This document shows, in pieces, positions 8,530 to 16,285 of a DNA stretch of 20,681 bases. Position 1 is the first letter of the stretch, and the number at the start of each line of letters is the position of its first letter. The notes under the pieces are model-generated. The model made no database searches. It had not been told where the DNA came from and saw only the letters and a program-made list of their open reading frames with translations. The DNA lies in NCBI GenBank assembly GCA_031254445.1, contig JAIRUL010000052.1, forward strand, positions 1-20,681, read 5' to 3'. The translations under genes were made by a program, and so were the position numbers. The DNA is from Chitinispirillales bacterium (GTDB lineage: Bacteria; Fibrobacterota; Chitinivibrionia; Chitinivibrionales; Chitinispirillaceae).

Positions 8530-9649
8530 TTAGCGTCTCCATAAGCGTACACACTAGATTAGCCATAATGAGCATTGCGTTGCCCCTTGCCTCTAAGTCG
8601 CTAAACGCCCTTTGGGCAATCTGGACGATGTGCTCAATATCGGCCGGAACGGCGGCCTTTGGGAGCTCTATTTGATAGGACGCCTCTACAGCAATATAAT
8701 TTATTGACGACGCCGTTTGGCCGAATTTCTTTAAAAAAGCGAAACGTATAAGCTGAATGAGGCAGCTTAGGGTGTTGCGGCAGGTCGTAAACGAATCCTT
8801 GCCAAAGGAGAGGTTCTCGGCGCTCTTGGCCGCAGAGCCCCAACCGCCGCGCAGGCAGTCGTTCCAGAGCGACGCGGCGAGTTCGTAGTACTCGTCTAAC
8901 GGGTTCTCCAATTCCTCTATGGCGATGCCAAGCGAGCCGGACGCGGCGGCGGTTTCGACGGCTGCGTTTGCATTGCCGCCGCCATCGAGCCGCCTACGCA
9001 GCTCCGCGCGGATGGCGTCCGGCGGCAGCAGGGGGAACCTGATTATCTGGCAGCGCGAGGCGATCGTCGGCAAAACTGCGTGGAGCTTGTCCGTCAATAA
9101 AACCATGAGCGTCCCGGGGGGCGGCTCCTCCAAGGTCTTCAGCATCGCGTTCGCCGACTCTTTCCTCATAGACTCTACGCCGTCGATAATGAGCGCGTTG
9201 GAGGGGCCCGCCGTGGCGCCGCGCATAACGGCGTGGTTCGCTTCCCTAACCCATTCTACCGGAATGTCGGGGATGCCGTCGTACCGCTGGAGCCTATAGG
9301 GGTCTTCTATCCGCGCCTTGGCCGACGACGCGGCGAGCGCCCACCCCTCGTCGGTGAGAACGCCGTCTTTCTTGTGCTCGGCTCCGAGCACAAGCGGCAT
9401 GATGACGTGAAAATCGGGGTGCGAGTAGGCCTTGACCTTTTTGCACGACGGGCACTCCCCGCATGGGCGCGCCTCGGCGCCCTTGCAGAGAACCGCCATC
9501 GCCAAGTCCACGGCGGCGGCGAATTTTCCGATGCCCCGCTCGCCGCAAAAGAGGTAGGCGTGCCCAAGCGTCTCCTTTTGAAAGGCAAACTCGAAGACCG
9601 CCTTGACGCGCTCCTGCCCAACTAAGTTATTCCACCTTAACGCCGCCAT
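8513..9649 (-). CDS. holB: DNA polymerase III subunit delta' (clamp loader)
   Basis: Delta' is a subunit of the clamp-loader complex that places the beta clamp on DNA. The product begins MAALRWNNLVGQERV, the usual opening of delta'/gamma AAA+ proteins. It then has a P-loop-like GERGIGKF in which the usual Thr/Ser after Lys is Phe, as expected for a subunit that need not hydrolyse ATP. The zinc-module cysteines follow (RPCGECPSCKK), then FPLLPPD and the sensor segment KTLEEPPPGTLMVLLT. I chose the ATG at 9649 (378 residues) because it matches family N-termini. The frame is open to 9703, with further ATGs at 9679 and 9703, so up to 18 more residues are possible. It sits 75 bp after the EnvC-like gene and overlaps ricT by 17 bp. 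Confidence 0.9.
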   Translation of the reverse strand: MAALRWNNLVGQERVKAVFEFAFQKETLGHAYLFCGERGIGKFAAAVDLAMAVLCKGAEARPCGECPSCKKVKAYSHPDFHVIMPLVLGAEHKKDGVLTDEGWALAASSAKARIEDPYRLQRYDGIPDIPVEWVREANHAVMRGATAGPSNALIIDGVESMRKESANAMLKTLEEPPPGTLMVLLTDKLHAVLPTIASRCQIIRFPLLPPDAIRAELRRRLDGGGNANAAVETAAASGSLGIAIEELENPLDEYYELAASLWNDCLRGGWGSAAKSAENLSFGKDSFTTCRNTLSCLIQLIRFAFLKKFGQTASSINYIAVEASYQIELPKAAVPADIEHIVQIAQRAFSDLEARGNAMLIMANLVCTLMETLNGEEQ

Positions 9650-9724
9650 GCTCTCATCCCGATATTGTGCGCTACCCATCCAAAACATTCTGCAAATTAT
9701 CATTCCCCAAATATTGCAACGGCA

Positions 9725-11104
9725 TCACTTCTCAAGCCAATCCTCAGGATTAAGCGACTCCGCCCGCCGCTTTATCTCGAAATGCAGTTTCGGCCCGCCG
9801 CTCGTCCCCGTCTCCCCCGCCTTGCCGACCTCGGAACCCTCTACTACAGTGCGGTTTTCCTCTACCGACACATCGTCTAAATGCGCGTAGAGCGTGTAAA
9901 AACCGCCGCTGTGGTCGATGAACACGCATCTGCCGTAGCCCCTCAGCCACTTGACGAGCGCGACTTCGCCGGGCGCCACGCTTTTCACCGGCGCGCCTTT
10001 TTTAGCGGAGATGTCTATGCCGTTGTTCGGCGTGACCGTCTTGTAGACGGGGTGTACCACGTTGCCGAATTTTCTAGTTATCTCGCCGCGCAAGGGCCAG
10101 GGCAGCTTCCCTTTCCTTTTTTCAAAACTAACCGACGCCTTGCGATCCTCTTCTTCCTTAACTTTTTTGCGCCTGCCTTCAAGCACCCGTATCAGCGCGT
10201 TCAGCTCGTTCTGCGCCTCCTCGAGCTCCGCCACCATCGTCTCGTGCGCGCTCTTCTTTGTGCGGATGTCTTCGAGCACCGTGCGCCTCTCAGCCTCCTC
10301 CGCGACAAGCGACTGCTGCTCCTTTTTCTTATCGGACAAGAGTTTTACAAGCTCCTGCCGGCTCTCCTCCTGCGCCGCCCTCTTTTCGCTAACGGACGCG
10401 ATGCCGCCCCTAATCGATTCGGCGAGCCGTTTGTCGTAGCGATTCAGGTCTTGAAAGTACCGCACGCGGTGAACGAACTCCGACGGGCTGCGCGCGGTTA
10501 GGAGCATTTGCAGCTTGCTCGTCTCACCCGTCATGTAGGCGCTGCGCAACCGTTTCTTCATCAGCTCCCGCGCGCTGTATAAATCCGTTTCCGCTTTGGT
10601 CAAAGAATCGCCGAGGGCTATAATCTCCGTTTCCGTTGTGTCAATCCGCCTCTGGACAAGCTCAGCGTACTTGCCGGACGCGGAGATGTTCTTCTCTATC
10701 TGCTCAAGGCGGGTCAAATAGTTCCCCTCCTCGCTTTGGAGCTCTTTGAAGCGCGCGCGCCCCTTTGCAAGCTCCGCCTTTATGGAGTCGAGCGCGCCCT
10801 GCGTCTGGCTTATCTCCCTCTCGACGGCGGAGACCGCCTCGGATTCGGCGGGCTTTTTTTGCTGCGCCGCCCCCTTTTTCTGCGGCGGCGCTGATTTTTG
10901 CTGCGCCGTCCCTTTTTGCTGCGTCGGCGTTGACTTTTGCTGCGTTGCCCCCTTTTGCGCGGGCGGCGACTGATTCGGCTGGTTCGCCGCTTTCCGCTCT
11001 TGGGCAAAAAGCGGCGTAGCGGCGAACGCTGCCGCCGCAAGTAGACAACACGCGACAAACGCTACACGAGAAATTTGCTTACCGCGAACCTGCTTCCGAG
11101 CCAC
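9725..11104 (-). CDS. EnvC-like murein hydrolase activator: coiled coil plus degenerate M23 (LytM) domain
   Basis: The 459-residue product has a signal peptide (core AFVACCLLAAAAFAATPLFA). A Lys/Gln/Pro linker holds three 13-residue repeats (50-88). A long coiled coil follows (about 90-325), then an M23/LytM domain (about 335-459). The M23 zinc site is damaged: the first His of HxxxD is Asn361 (NNGID) and the HxH motif reads K439-L-H441; Asp364 and His408 remain. This matches non-catalytic EnvC/NlpD-type activators, which switch on cell-wall amidases during division (family knowledge). The start is a GTG inside the ftsX end (43-bp overlap). EnvC binds the FtsX periplasmic loop, so the pairing supports a division role. 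Whether it activates an amidase here is inference. Confidence 0.88.
   Translation of the reverse strand: MARKQVRGKQISRVAFVACCLLAAAAFAATPLFAQERKAANQPNQSPPAQKGATQQKSTPTQQKGTAQQKSAPPQKKGAAQQKKPAESEAVSAVEREISQTQGALDSIKAELAKGRARFKELQSEEGNYLTRLEQIEKNISASGKYAELVQRRIDTTETEIIALGDSLTKAETDLYSARELMKKRLRSAYMTGETSKLQMLLTARSPSEFVHRVRYFQDLNRYDKRLAESIRGGIASVSEKRAAQEESRQELVKLLSDKKKEQQSLVAEEAERRTVLEDIRTKKSAHETMVAELEEAQNELNALIRVLEGRRKKVKEEEDRKASVSFEKRKGKLPWPLRGEITRKFGNVVHPVYKTVTPNNGIDISAKKGAPVKSVAPGEVALVKWLRGYGRCVFIDHSGGFYTLYAHLDDVSVEENRTVVEGSEVGKAGETGTSGGPKLHFEIKRRAESLNPEDWLEK
10841..10957 (-). repeat. Three tandem 39-bp repeats encoding a K/Q/P linker
   Basis: Three imperfect in-frame 13-residue units lie back to back (QKGATQQKSTPTQ, QKGTAQQKSAPPQ, KKGAAQQKKPAES). 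They form a flexible, basic linker between the signal peptide and coiled coil of the EnvC-like protein. Confidence 0.8.
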
Positions 11105-11913
11105 CCGAAAAACACCCCTATCACGACGACAAAAGGCATATAGGAAAAATACCAGTTTATGGAAATATTGGCCAGCAAAAACTTGGCCGCGACCAGCACG
11201 CCCACGCAGAGCAATCCGCCGATAAAGCCCTGGAGCATGCCCTCAAGCAAAAACGGCATTTTTATAAAGAGGTCGGTCGCACCCACGTAGTGCATGTTCC
11301 TAACCAAATCCCGCCGCGCGTAAATCGTGAGCTTTATTGTGTTCGAAATGATAGAGTGCAGCGCAAAGAGAATGACTAGCGCCGCCGCAAGCGATATGAC
11401 GTAAAAACGGTCGCGCAGCCTCATGATGTAATCCAGCCACTCCCGCGAATAACGCACCGCCTCCACCCCCGCGAGCGCCGATATCTTATTCTGCAGCTCG
11501 GCCACGGCCTCGGGGGTCTGGCTGCCCTCGTAAAGCGTGAGATCCAAAGACGCGACAAACGGATTCTCGTCAACCGCCTCAAGCATCTCGGCCCCATACA
11601 TCGACTCAAAGCGGTTCCAAGCGCTGTCCTTGCTCAAAAACGCGACCTCCCTTACGCCGGCCATCTTTTTTACGGTGTCGATAAGGCCCGCCTGCAACAC
11701 GGCGTCGGCCGACGCGCCCTCGCTCAAATACACAACCGCGTCCGGCTGCTCGCCCACCCTGCTCAAAACCTCGTCTATATTCATAAGCGCGATAAACACG
11801 CCGCAAATAAGAAAGAGCGTAGCGGTCACAGTCATAATAGAAACAAAGGTCATCAGCTTTGCCTGATAAAACCCGCGGAACGCCTCGACTATAAAGTATA
11901 TGGCTTTTCTCAT
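11062..11913 (-). CDS. ftsX: Cell division protein FtsX
   Basis: FtsX is the membrane part of the FtsEX ABC-like complex, which controls periplasmic cell-wall hydrolysis at the division site through EnvC-type partners. The 283-residue product has four membrane helices: one near residues 22-45 (SIMTVTATLFLICGVFIAL) and three in the second half (about 172-190, 220-245, 258-275). A periplasmic loop of about 120 residues lies between helices 1 and 2. RRDLVRNMHYVGAT is the cytoplasmic loop typical of FtsX. The start has AGGAGC just upstream, and it begins 7 bp after the TPR/binding-protein gene. No ftsE is in the window, so the ATPase partner must be encoded elsewhere. Confidence 0.95.
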   Translation of the reverse strand: MRKAIYFIVEAFRGFYQAKLMTFVSIMTVTATLFLICGVFIALMNIDEVLSRVGEQPDAVVYLSEGASADAVLQAGLIDTVKKMAGVREVAFLSKDSAWNRFESMYGAEMLEAVDENPFVASLDLTLYEGSQTPEAVAELQNKISALAGVEAVRYSREWLDYIMRLRDRFYVISLAAALVILFALHSIISNTIKLTIYARRDLVRNMHYVGATDLFIKMPFLLEGMLQGFIGGLLCVGVLVAAKFLLANISINWYFSYMPFVVVIGVFFGWLGSRFAVSKFLV

Positions 11914-11920
11914 ACCGCTC

Positions 11921-13771
11921 CTACTGCACCCTTATAAACCCCGACTCCGTAACTTTCATAATTACCGCCTCGGTATTCGCGCCCGTCTGCGGGTCAAACG
12001 ATATCTTCCCCGATAGGCCGCTGTATTCTTGTATCGCCGAGAGCGCTTTCTTGATCCTTGCCACGTCGTCTCCGCCGCCGCTCTCTTCGGCGGCTTTTAT
12101 GACTAGCATCGCCGCGTCGTAGCCCATAGCGGCTATGCGGTTGGGCTCGTCGTTGTAGCGGGCTCTGTATGCGCCGCTAAAATTTTTCCAGTTGTCGCTC
12201 GCCTGATCGGGCTGGATGCCCGCCGATATTATGGCGTTGCTCACGTAGCGCTTGCCCTCGGACGGGACGCGCGGGTCGCTCCAGCCGCCGGTTCCGAGCA
12301 TTTGGGTGCGTATGCGCTGGAAGACGACCTGCGACGAGAGCTTGACCACGTCTTCGTAGTCCACAAGCGGCATGAATAGGCCGCCCACGACCAAGGTCGA
12401 GTCGGCGTATCTTACGCTGTCGGAGTGAGAGAGCTGCGTTATCCTGTGCATATCGCCGCGCTCCGCGGCAATGGCCTCGAGGCGGCGGCGGATGAGCGCC
12501 TTGCGCAGCCTTTTAAGCGTAGCCGAAAAGTCGTGGATGCCCTCTTGGAAATACTCTTCGTACACCACCTCGATGCTGCGGCGGCCCAACTCTTCCTTAA
12601 ACGCGTCGGCCATAGCGAAGCCGAAGCCGCTGCTTGGCGCGATAACCGCTATGTCGCGGATGTTCAGGTTGTCAAGCGCGTACTTCGCCAAACGCTGCGC
12701 CATCGTGCCGAGCGTGACATTCATCTGGAAGATATTTTCGTCTATGGAAGAGATGCCGTCCTCGTTGGCCGTGGGGGTGATCATCACGATATTCTTGCCG
12801 GAGAACATCGCAGCGCTCACTACCGCCGTGTTGGAGAGGACGGGGCCTATGCAGAGCGGCGCTTGGTCTTTCGACAATAGGTCTTTAGACTTTTTGGCCG
12901 TCTCAACGGGGCTGCCCTTTGTGTCGTAGACAATCAGCTTCAGCGGGTTGGGCGCCCGCATATTGTAATTGTCAAACGCGAGCTTCACGCCCTGCAATAT
13001 AAACTTACCTATATCGGCGTCTTCGCCCGTCATAGGAGCCAATAGCCCGACTTGAATGGGGTGCGGACCCTTCTTGTAGTAATGCTGCTCCTTGACGAGC
13101 CCGCTCGAAAAACCCTTTATCTGCTCTAAGTAGCGGGAACGCGGGTATACCCTCCTAAACTCCTCGGCGCTGTTTTTCGCCCTCACCGCCTGGCCCAGCG
13201 CCATAAGCCGCTGTATCTCGTAGAACCGCACGATTTCAAGCAGCACGCCGTGCAGCTCCGCCTTGCTTGACAAGGATGAAAGCTCGTCAACGCTGAGCGA
13301 ACGCCCGCATATAAGCTCCGAATTGGCGAGCGACGCGTTTAAGAGATCGGCGGATATCCCAAGCCCAAGCGCGGTTGAAAACGAGGTGAGCGCGTGGACG
13401 GGGCGCGCCTCCCTTGCGTACGCCACGCCCTCAAGGTATGTGAGGCGCGGCATAAACGGCGACTCGGGGAACTTTTGGCGATACATGGCTATGAGCCTAT
13501 GCACCTGCGCGTACTCGCCCTTGCGGATGTCCGCCTCGGCGGCGAGCGGAACGAGCGTATACGACTCGGGGTCGCGCCCGTTCTTGCGCAGATGCTCGCG
13601 TATCACGGCTATCGTGGAGTCGAACTGCTCGGACTCGTAAAAACCCCGCGCCCTCTTGAAGAGCGGCGACCCGCCGTCATCCGCCGAAACCGGCGCGGCG
13701 GCGCCCAAAACCGGCGCGGACGCAATGCTGCCCAAAACCGCCGCCGACAACAACCATTTCCTGATGCCCAT
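11921..13771 (-). CDS. TPR-like N-domain fused to a type 1 periplasmic-binding (LivK/LpoA-like) domain
   Basis: The product has a signal peptide (KWLLSAAVLGSIASAPVLGA). A helical, TPR-like region follows (about 35-215, with FYESEQFDSTIAVI and YLEGVAYAREARPVHALTSF). The rest is a type 1 periplasmic-binding domain (about 225-616) opening IQVGLLAPMTGEDADIGKFI and including DTKGSP, ITPTANEDG and APSSGFGFA. This layout resembles LpoA, the outer-membrane activator of PBP1A, and also some amino-acid ABC binding proteins. No ABC transporter genes lie nearby, while ftsX and an EnvC-like gene follow directly, so a cell-wall role is the better inference. No lipobox Cys is visible. The upstream gene ends within a GTGA overlap at 13780; the ATG at 13771 has a GAGG nearby, so I prefer it. 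Confidence 0.8.
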   Translation of the reverse strand: MGIRKWLLSAAVLGSIASAPVLGAAAPVSADDGGSPLFKRARGFYESEQFDSTIAVIREHLRKNGRDPESYTLVPLAAEADIRKGEYAQVHRLIAMYRQKFPESPFMPRLTYLEGVAYAREARPVHALTSFSTALGLGISADLLNASLANSELICGRSLSVDELSSLSSKAELHGVLLEIVRFYEIQRLMALGQAVRAKNSAEEFRRVYPRSRYLEQIKGFSSGLVKEQHYYKKGPHPIQVGLLAPMTGEDADIGKFILQGVKLAFDNYNMRAPNPLKLIVYDTKGSPVETAKKSKDLLSKDQAPLCIGPVLSNTAVVSAAMFSGKNIVMITPTANEDGISSIDENIFQMNVTLGTMAQRLAKYALDNLNIRDIAVIAPSSGFGFAMADAFKEELGRRSIEVVYEEYFQEGIHDFSATLKRLRKALIRRRLEAIAAERGDMHRITQLSHSDSVRYADSTLVVGGLFMPLVDYEDVVKLSSQVVFQRIRTQMLGTGGWSDPRVPSEGKRYVSNAIISAGIQPDQASDNWKNFSGAYRARYNDEPNRIAAMGYDAAMLVIKAAEESGGGDDVARIKKALSAIQEYSGLSGKISFDPQTGANTEAVIMKVTESGFIRVQ

Positions 13772-13776
13772 AGCCC

Positions 13777-14265
13777 TCACTCCAAAACGTATCTGCCGAA
13801 GTCGGCGGTGTCAATCGACCTTATGTATGCCCTAAACTGCTCGCTCTCGGAGAGCCCGGAACCGGAGGAGATCTTTAAAAAAACCTCGCTCCGAACAAAG
13901 ATGGGCGCGCCGCTGCGCACAGCCAGCGTAATGGCGTCGCACGGGCGGCAGTCGATCACCTTAAGCGACGCGCCGCCGTCCGCCTTAATAATAAGCCCCG
14001 CCGAGAAAACCCCGTCCTCGCTCACGTCGCTTATAACCACCCTATATAGAACCGCCCCAAGCTGCTCGATCAAAATCTTCGCAAGGTCAATCGTGAGCGG
14101 CTTGTCGACGCGCACCTGAAGCGTGTGCATCGCGATGGCGTTCGCGTCAACGTGGTCAAGCGGAACTGCTACGGAGCGCCCGCCCCCCGCCTCGCGCAGG
14201 ATAATCAGCGGCGAACCCTTTGAGGAATCTACGGCAAAGGATGAGATTTCGACCGGTACGAGCAT
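13777..14265 (-). CDS. Bifunctional nuclease (BFN, DUF151) family protein
   Basis: The 162-residue product fits the BFN family (Pfam DUF151), known from plants and bacteria as a small DNase/RNase domain. Visible family features are the PLIILREAGGGRSVAVPLDHVDANAIA opening (given here in parts: PLIILREAGG, then VPLDHVDANAIA), the central VISDVSEDGVFSAGLII strand region, and the signature DCRPCDAITLAVRSGAPIFV. It is the first gene of the eight-gene minus-strand run and overlaps the next gene (GTGA at 13777-13780, or a 6-bp gap to its ATG). A TATAAT at 14304-14309 lies about 40 nt upstream. The real role in the cell is not established. Confidence 0.9.
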   Translation of the reverse strand: MLVPVEISSFAVDSSKGSPLIILREAGGGRSVAVPLDHVDANAIAMHTLQVRVDKPLTIDLAKILIEQLGAVLYRVVISDVSEDGVFSAGLIIKADGGASLKVIDCRPCDAITLAVRSGAPIFVRSEVFLKISSGSGLSESEQFRAYIRSIDTADFGRYVLE

Positions 14266-14303
14266 TTTTTTGCTATTGTTCCCTGCTAAAAATGAAAATA
14301 CTT

Positions 14304-14309
14304 ATTATA
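14304..14309 (-). promoter_or_regulatory. Likely -10 element (TATAAT) of the BFN-to-recJ operon
   Basis: On the minus strand a perfect TATAAT lies about 39 nt before the BFN ATG at 14265, in an AT-rich stretch. No good TTGACA is found 16-18 nt upstream, so the promoter may be weak or need an activator. Confidence 0.45.
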
Positions 14310-14389
14310 TATAGTAAAATATATTGGGGGATAGGGGCGGAGGCAATTATTTTAATTCGGACGGAACTTTGCTTCTTTTGGAAAACCCC

Positions 14390-14435
14390 GCGCTAAACGG
14401 GAATTTAGCGCCGCCACAGCCAAAAGCGGCGCTAA
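14390..14435. terminator. Two overlapping, mutually exclusive hairpins downstream of the M23/LysM gene
   Basis: Hairpin 1 is GCGCTAAA (14390-14397) with TTTAGCGC (14404-14411), loop 6 nt. Hairpin 2 is TTAGCGCCGC (14405-14414) with GCGGCGCTAA (14426-14435), loop 11 nt. Both are perfect and share the middle arm, so only one can form at a time. They follow the stop of the peptidase gene at 14444. The trailing bases on the minus strand include GGGGTTTT but no true T-run, so a terminator or attenuator role is plausible, not proven. Confidence 0.55.
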
Positions 14436-14443
14436 CCTAATGG

Positions 14444-15592
14444 CTATTTTGAGTTCAGGATTCTAAATTCCGGGCTCCGGCGGTTCATCGCCTCGTCAAC
14501 CGTAGCCTGCGCGCCGGAGGGCAGCAGCGCCGACGCGCCCTGCTCCTGGGCGACCGCCACAGATTTTGTTACCTGCTCCTCCGCCTCCTTCCCGCTCCTG
14601 ACCACGAGGCGCTTCCCTACGCGCAAAGCCGTTTTGGAGGTAATGCCGTTCAGCCTGCACAGTTTGTTGACGGTTGTCCCGTAACGCCGAGATACCGACC
14701 CGAGATTGTCGCCCCTGCGCACGGTGTGGTAGACGGTTTTCCGCAGCTCGGTCAGATACTCAAAGTCGCCCCTTGTCAATACAAGCGTATCGCTCTTCAG
14801 CGCGTAGCTATCAAAATCGATTATATGCGACGGGTTGAACGGCTCGCCGAAATACCTTGTCTCGAAGTGCAGGTGCGCCCCGGTCGAGCGCCCGGTGTTG
14901 CCCCCCAGCCCCACCGCCTCCGCAGCCCTTAGGCGCTGGTTCGGCCTGACCGTCACCTTGTAAAGATGCCCGTAAACGGTCTCAAGCCCATTGTGGTGGC
15001 GCACCACGACGACGTTGCCGTAGCCGCGGCGGTCATACTGGATAACCCTCACAATGCCATCGAGCGCGCACTTGACCGTATCGCCCTGCTGCAGCTTGAC
15101 GTCTACGCCGTAGTGCCACAAAAACCTGCGGGGGCCAAACTGCGAAGTGACATAATTGCTGAACGGGTGAGCGTAACGCTTGTTCTGCGCCGAATCGACG
15201 AGCGGTATCTTTATAGTGTCGGCGGCGCCGAGCATCTTGTAGTCGAAGCGGCCGGAGTTTATCCTGTTGTTGCTCCACCCAAACGAGGTGTCTATGGCCA
15301 TTTCGCCCGCGTCCTCAAAGAGCGAGTTGAAATCCTGCCCCTCCTCCTCGCGGTACTGCGCCTCGGCGATGCTGTCGGCGGAGGGCACGGAGGAAATGCC
15401 TACCCCCTCGCCGCCAAGCGCGGGCGCAGGGGCGGGGGCGACGTTGAGGGCCAGCTGAGGCTGGGCCGACGGAGCAGGGGCTGCTGTAAGTACGGACATT
15501 TGAGCGAGCGCGATAACAAAAATCACTATTGCCGAAGAGCAAAAACCGCGGACTGCCTTTTGGACCGACTTCACACTCTGAACTGACTTCAT
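14444..15592 (-). CDS. M23 metallopeptidase with C-terminal LysM domain
   Basis: The 382-residue secreted protein has a signal-type hydrophobic segment (about 17-36), an Ala/Pro linker, an M23 domain (about 140-250) and a LysM repeat (about 288-332, YHTVRRGDNLGSVSRRYGTTV). All zinc and catalytic residues are present: HxxxD as H160-YGV-D164, YGHL with His209, and HLHF with His240 and His242. It should therefore be an active endopeptidase of peptidoglycan cross-links, anchored by LysM (family knowledge). This contrasts with the degenerate EnvC-like protein in the same window. The N-terminus holds a short internal repeat (KSVQSVKSVQ). It has its own strong promoter at 15669-15698. Confidence 0.92.
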   Translation of the reverse strand: MKSVQSVKSVQKAVRGFCSSAIVIFVIALAQMSVLTAAPAPSAQPQLALNVAPAPAPALGGEGVGISSVPSADSIAEAQYREEEGQDFNSLFEDAGEMAIDTSFGWSNNRINSGRFDYKMLGAADTIKIPLVDSAQNKRYAHPFSNYVTSQFGPRRFLWHYGVDVKLQQGDTVKCALDGIVRVIQYDRRGYGNVVVVRHHNGLETVYGHLYKVTVRPNQRLRAAEAVGLGGNTGRSTGAHLHFETRYFGEPFNPSHIIDFDSYALKSDTLVLTRGDFEYLTELRKTVYHTVRRGDNLGSVSRRYGTTVNKLCRLNGITSKTALRVGKRLVVRSGKEAEEQVTKSVAVAQEQGASALLPSGAQATVDEAMNRRSPEFRILNSK

Positions 15593-15668
15593 GCGCTTAC
15601 TATTCCCACCATTCTGCTTGATTATTGTACCTTGCCGTTTAACTATTATAATATCGGGTTACTCCTAT

Positions 15669-15698
15669 ATTATAGTATTATGGCTATCGGCATGTCAA
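15669..15698 (-). promoter_or_regulatory. Sigma-70-type promoter of the M23/LysM gene
   Basis: On the minus strand a perfect TTGACA (15698-15693) and a perfect TATAAT (15674-15669) are 18 bp apart. The expected start is near 15662, giving a leader of about 70 nt before the ATG at 15592. It is the clearest promoter in the window. Confidence 0.75.
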
Positions 15699-15747
15699 TA
15701 CTTTACTTTATTATTTTAATTTTATTATATTCCATAATATAGGGTTT

Positions 15748-15814
15748 AAAGCCAAAATCTTTAAATTCTTTTGGGGGCGGGGCTCCGCCGTAACGCCCCG
15801 ATGCCATAGCCCCC
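15748..15814. repeat. GC-rich palindromic dispersed repeat, copy B (inverted relative to copy A)
   Basis: This reads as the reverse complement of copy A at 4232-4300: AT-rich flank, CTTTTGGGG, hairpin GGCGG-GGCT-CCGCC (15776-15789), GTAACGCCCCG and ATAGCCCCC. It lies in the divergent spacer between the M23/LysM and HIT genes, where a terminator is not needed. That argues for a mobile or REP-like element rather than a terminator. Confidence 0.7.
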
Positions 15815-15862
15815 GTCTACGCCCCACACATAAAGACGCAGGGGGCGCTATTTTAAAACATG

Positions 15863-15877
15863 CGCCCCGTAGGGGCG
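15863..15877 (+). other. Hairpin in the HIT gene leader
   Basis: CGCCCC-GTA-GGGGCG forms a 6-bp stem followed by a run of A and then the AAAGGA ribosome-binding site of the HIT gene (ATG at 15901). On neither strand is it followed by a T-run, so it is not a standard terminator. Confidence 0.4.
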
Positions 15878-15900
15878 AAAAAAAAAAAGGATTAAGCGAT

Positions 15901-16248
15901 ATGAGCGACTGCCTCTTCTGCAAAATCGCCGCCGGCGAGATTCCGGCGGACAAAGTCTACGAGGACGACCGCGCGCTGGTCTTCCGCGACATCAGCCCGC
16001 AAGCCCCCACCCACCTGCTCGCCATCCCCAAAAAACACTACGCCGCGGCGCACGAGATCCCGCAAGGCGAGATGGGGGCGCTGCTCGGCGGGCTCATGAA
16101 CGCGCTCTGCCAAGCCCTAAAGGCAAGCGGCCTCGACAAAGACGGCTACAGGCTCGTAGTGAACTCCGGCGACTCCGCCGGCCAAACCGTCGGCCACCTG
16201 CACATCCACGCCCTCGGCGGCAGGGAACTTGCATGGCCGCCAGGATGA
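15901..16248 (+). CDS. hinT: HIT-family purine nucleoside phosphoramidase (HinT-like)
   Basis: HinT proteins hydrolyse adenosine phosphoramidates and aminoacyl adenylates in the cytoplasm. The 115-residue product has the family opening CLFCKIAAGEIPADKVYEDD, the motif SPQAPTHLLAIPKKHY, and the catalytic His triad GHLHIHALGG with the ending GRELAWPPG, so it is full length. AAAGGA lies 9 nt upstream of the ATG. It is the only plus-strand gene between two minus-strand blocks and marks the last housekeeping gene before the accessory region. It ends 37 bp from the converging small PIN-partner gene, with no terminator seen between them. Confidence 0.93.
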   Translation: MSDCLFCKIAAGEIPADKVYEDDRALVFRDISPQAPTHLLAIPKKHYAAAHEIPQGEMGALLGGLMNALCQALKASGLDKDGYRLVVNSGDSAGQTVGHLHIHALGGRELAWPPG

Positions 16249-16285
16249 CTTAATGGGATCTAAACGCCGTTATAAAAACGTAGAA

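Noticed and set aside
15691..15712. TGTCAATACTTTACTTT resembling the IS end at 20205
   Set aside because: Similarity is short and AT-rich, and the bases double as the -35 box of a good promoter; no transposase or partner end is near.
15863..15877. GC hairpin before the HIT gene as an intrinsic terminator
   Set aside because: It is followed by A-run on the plus strand and on the minus strand the T-run comes before it, so the order is wrong.
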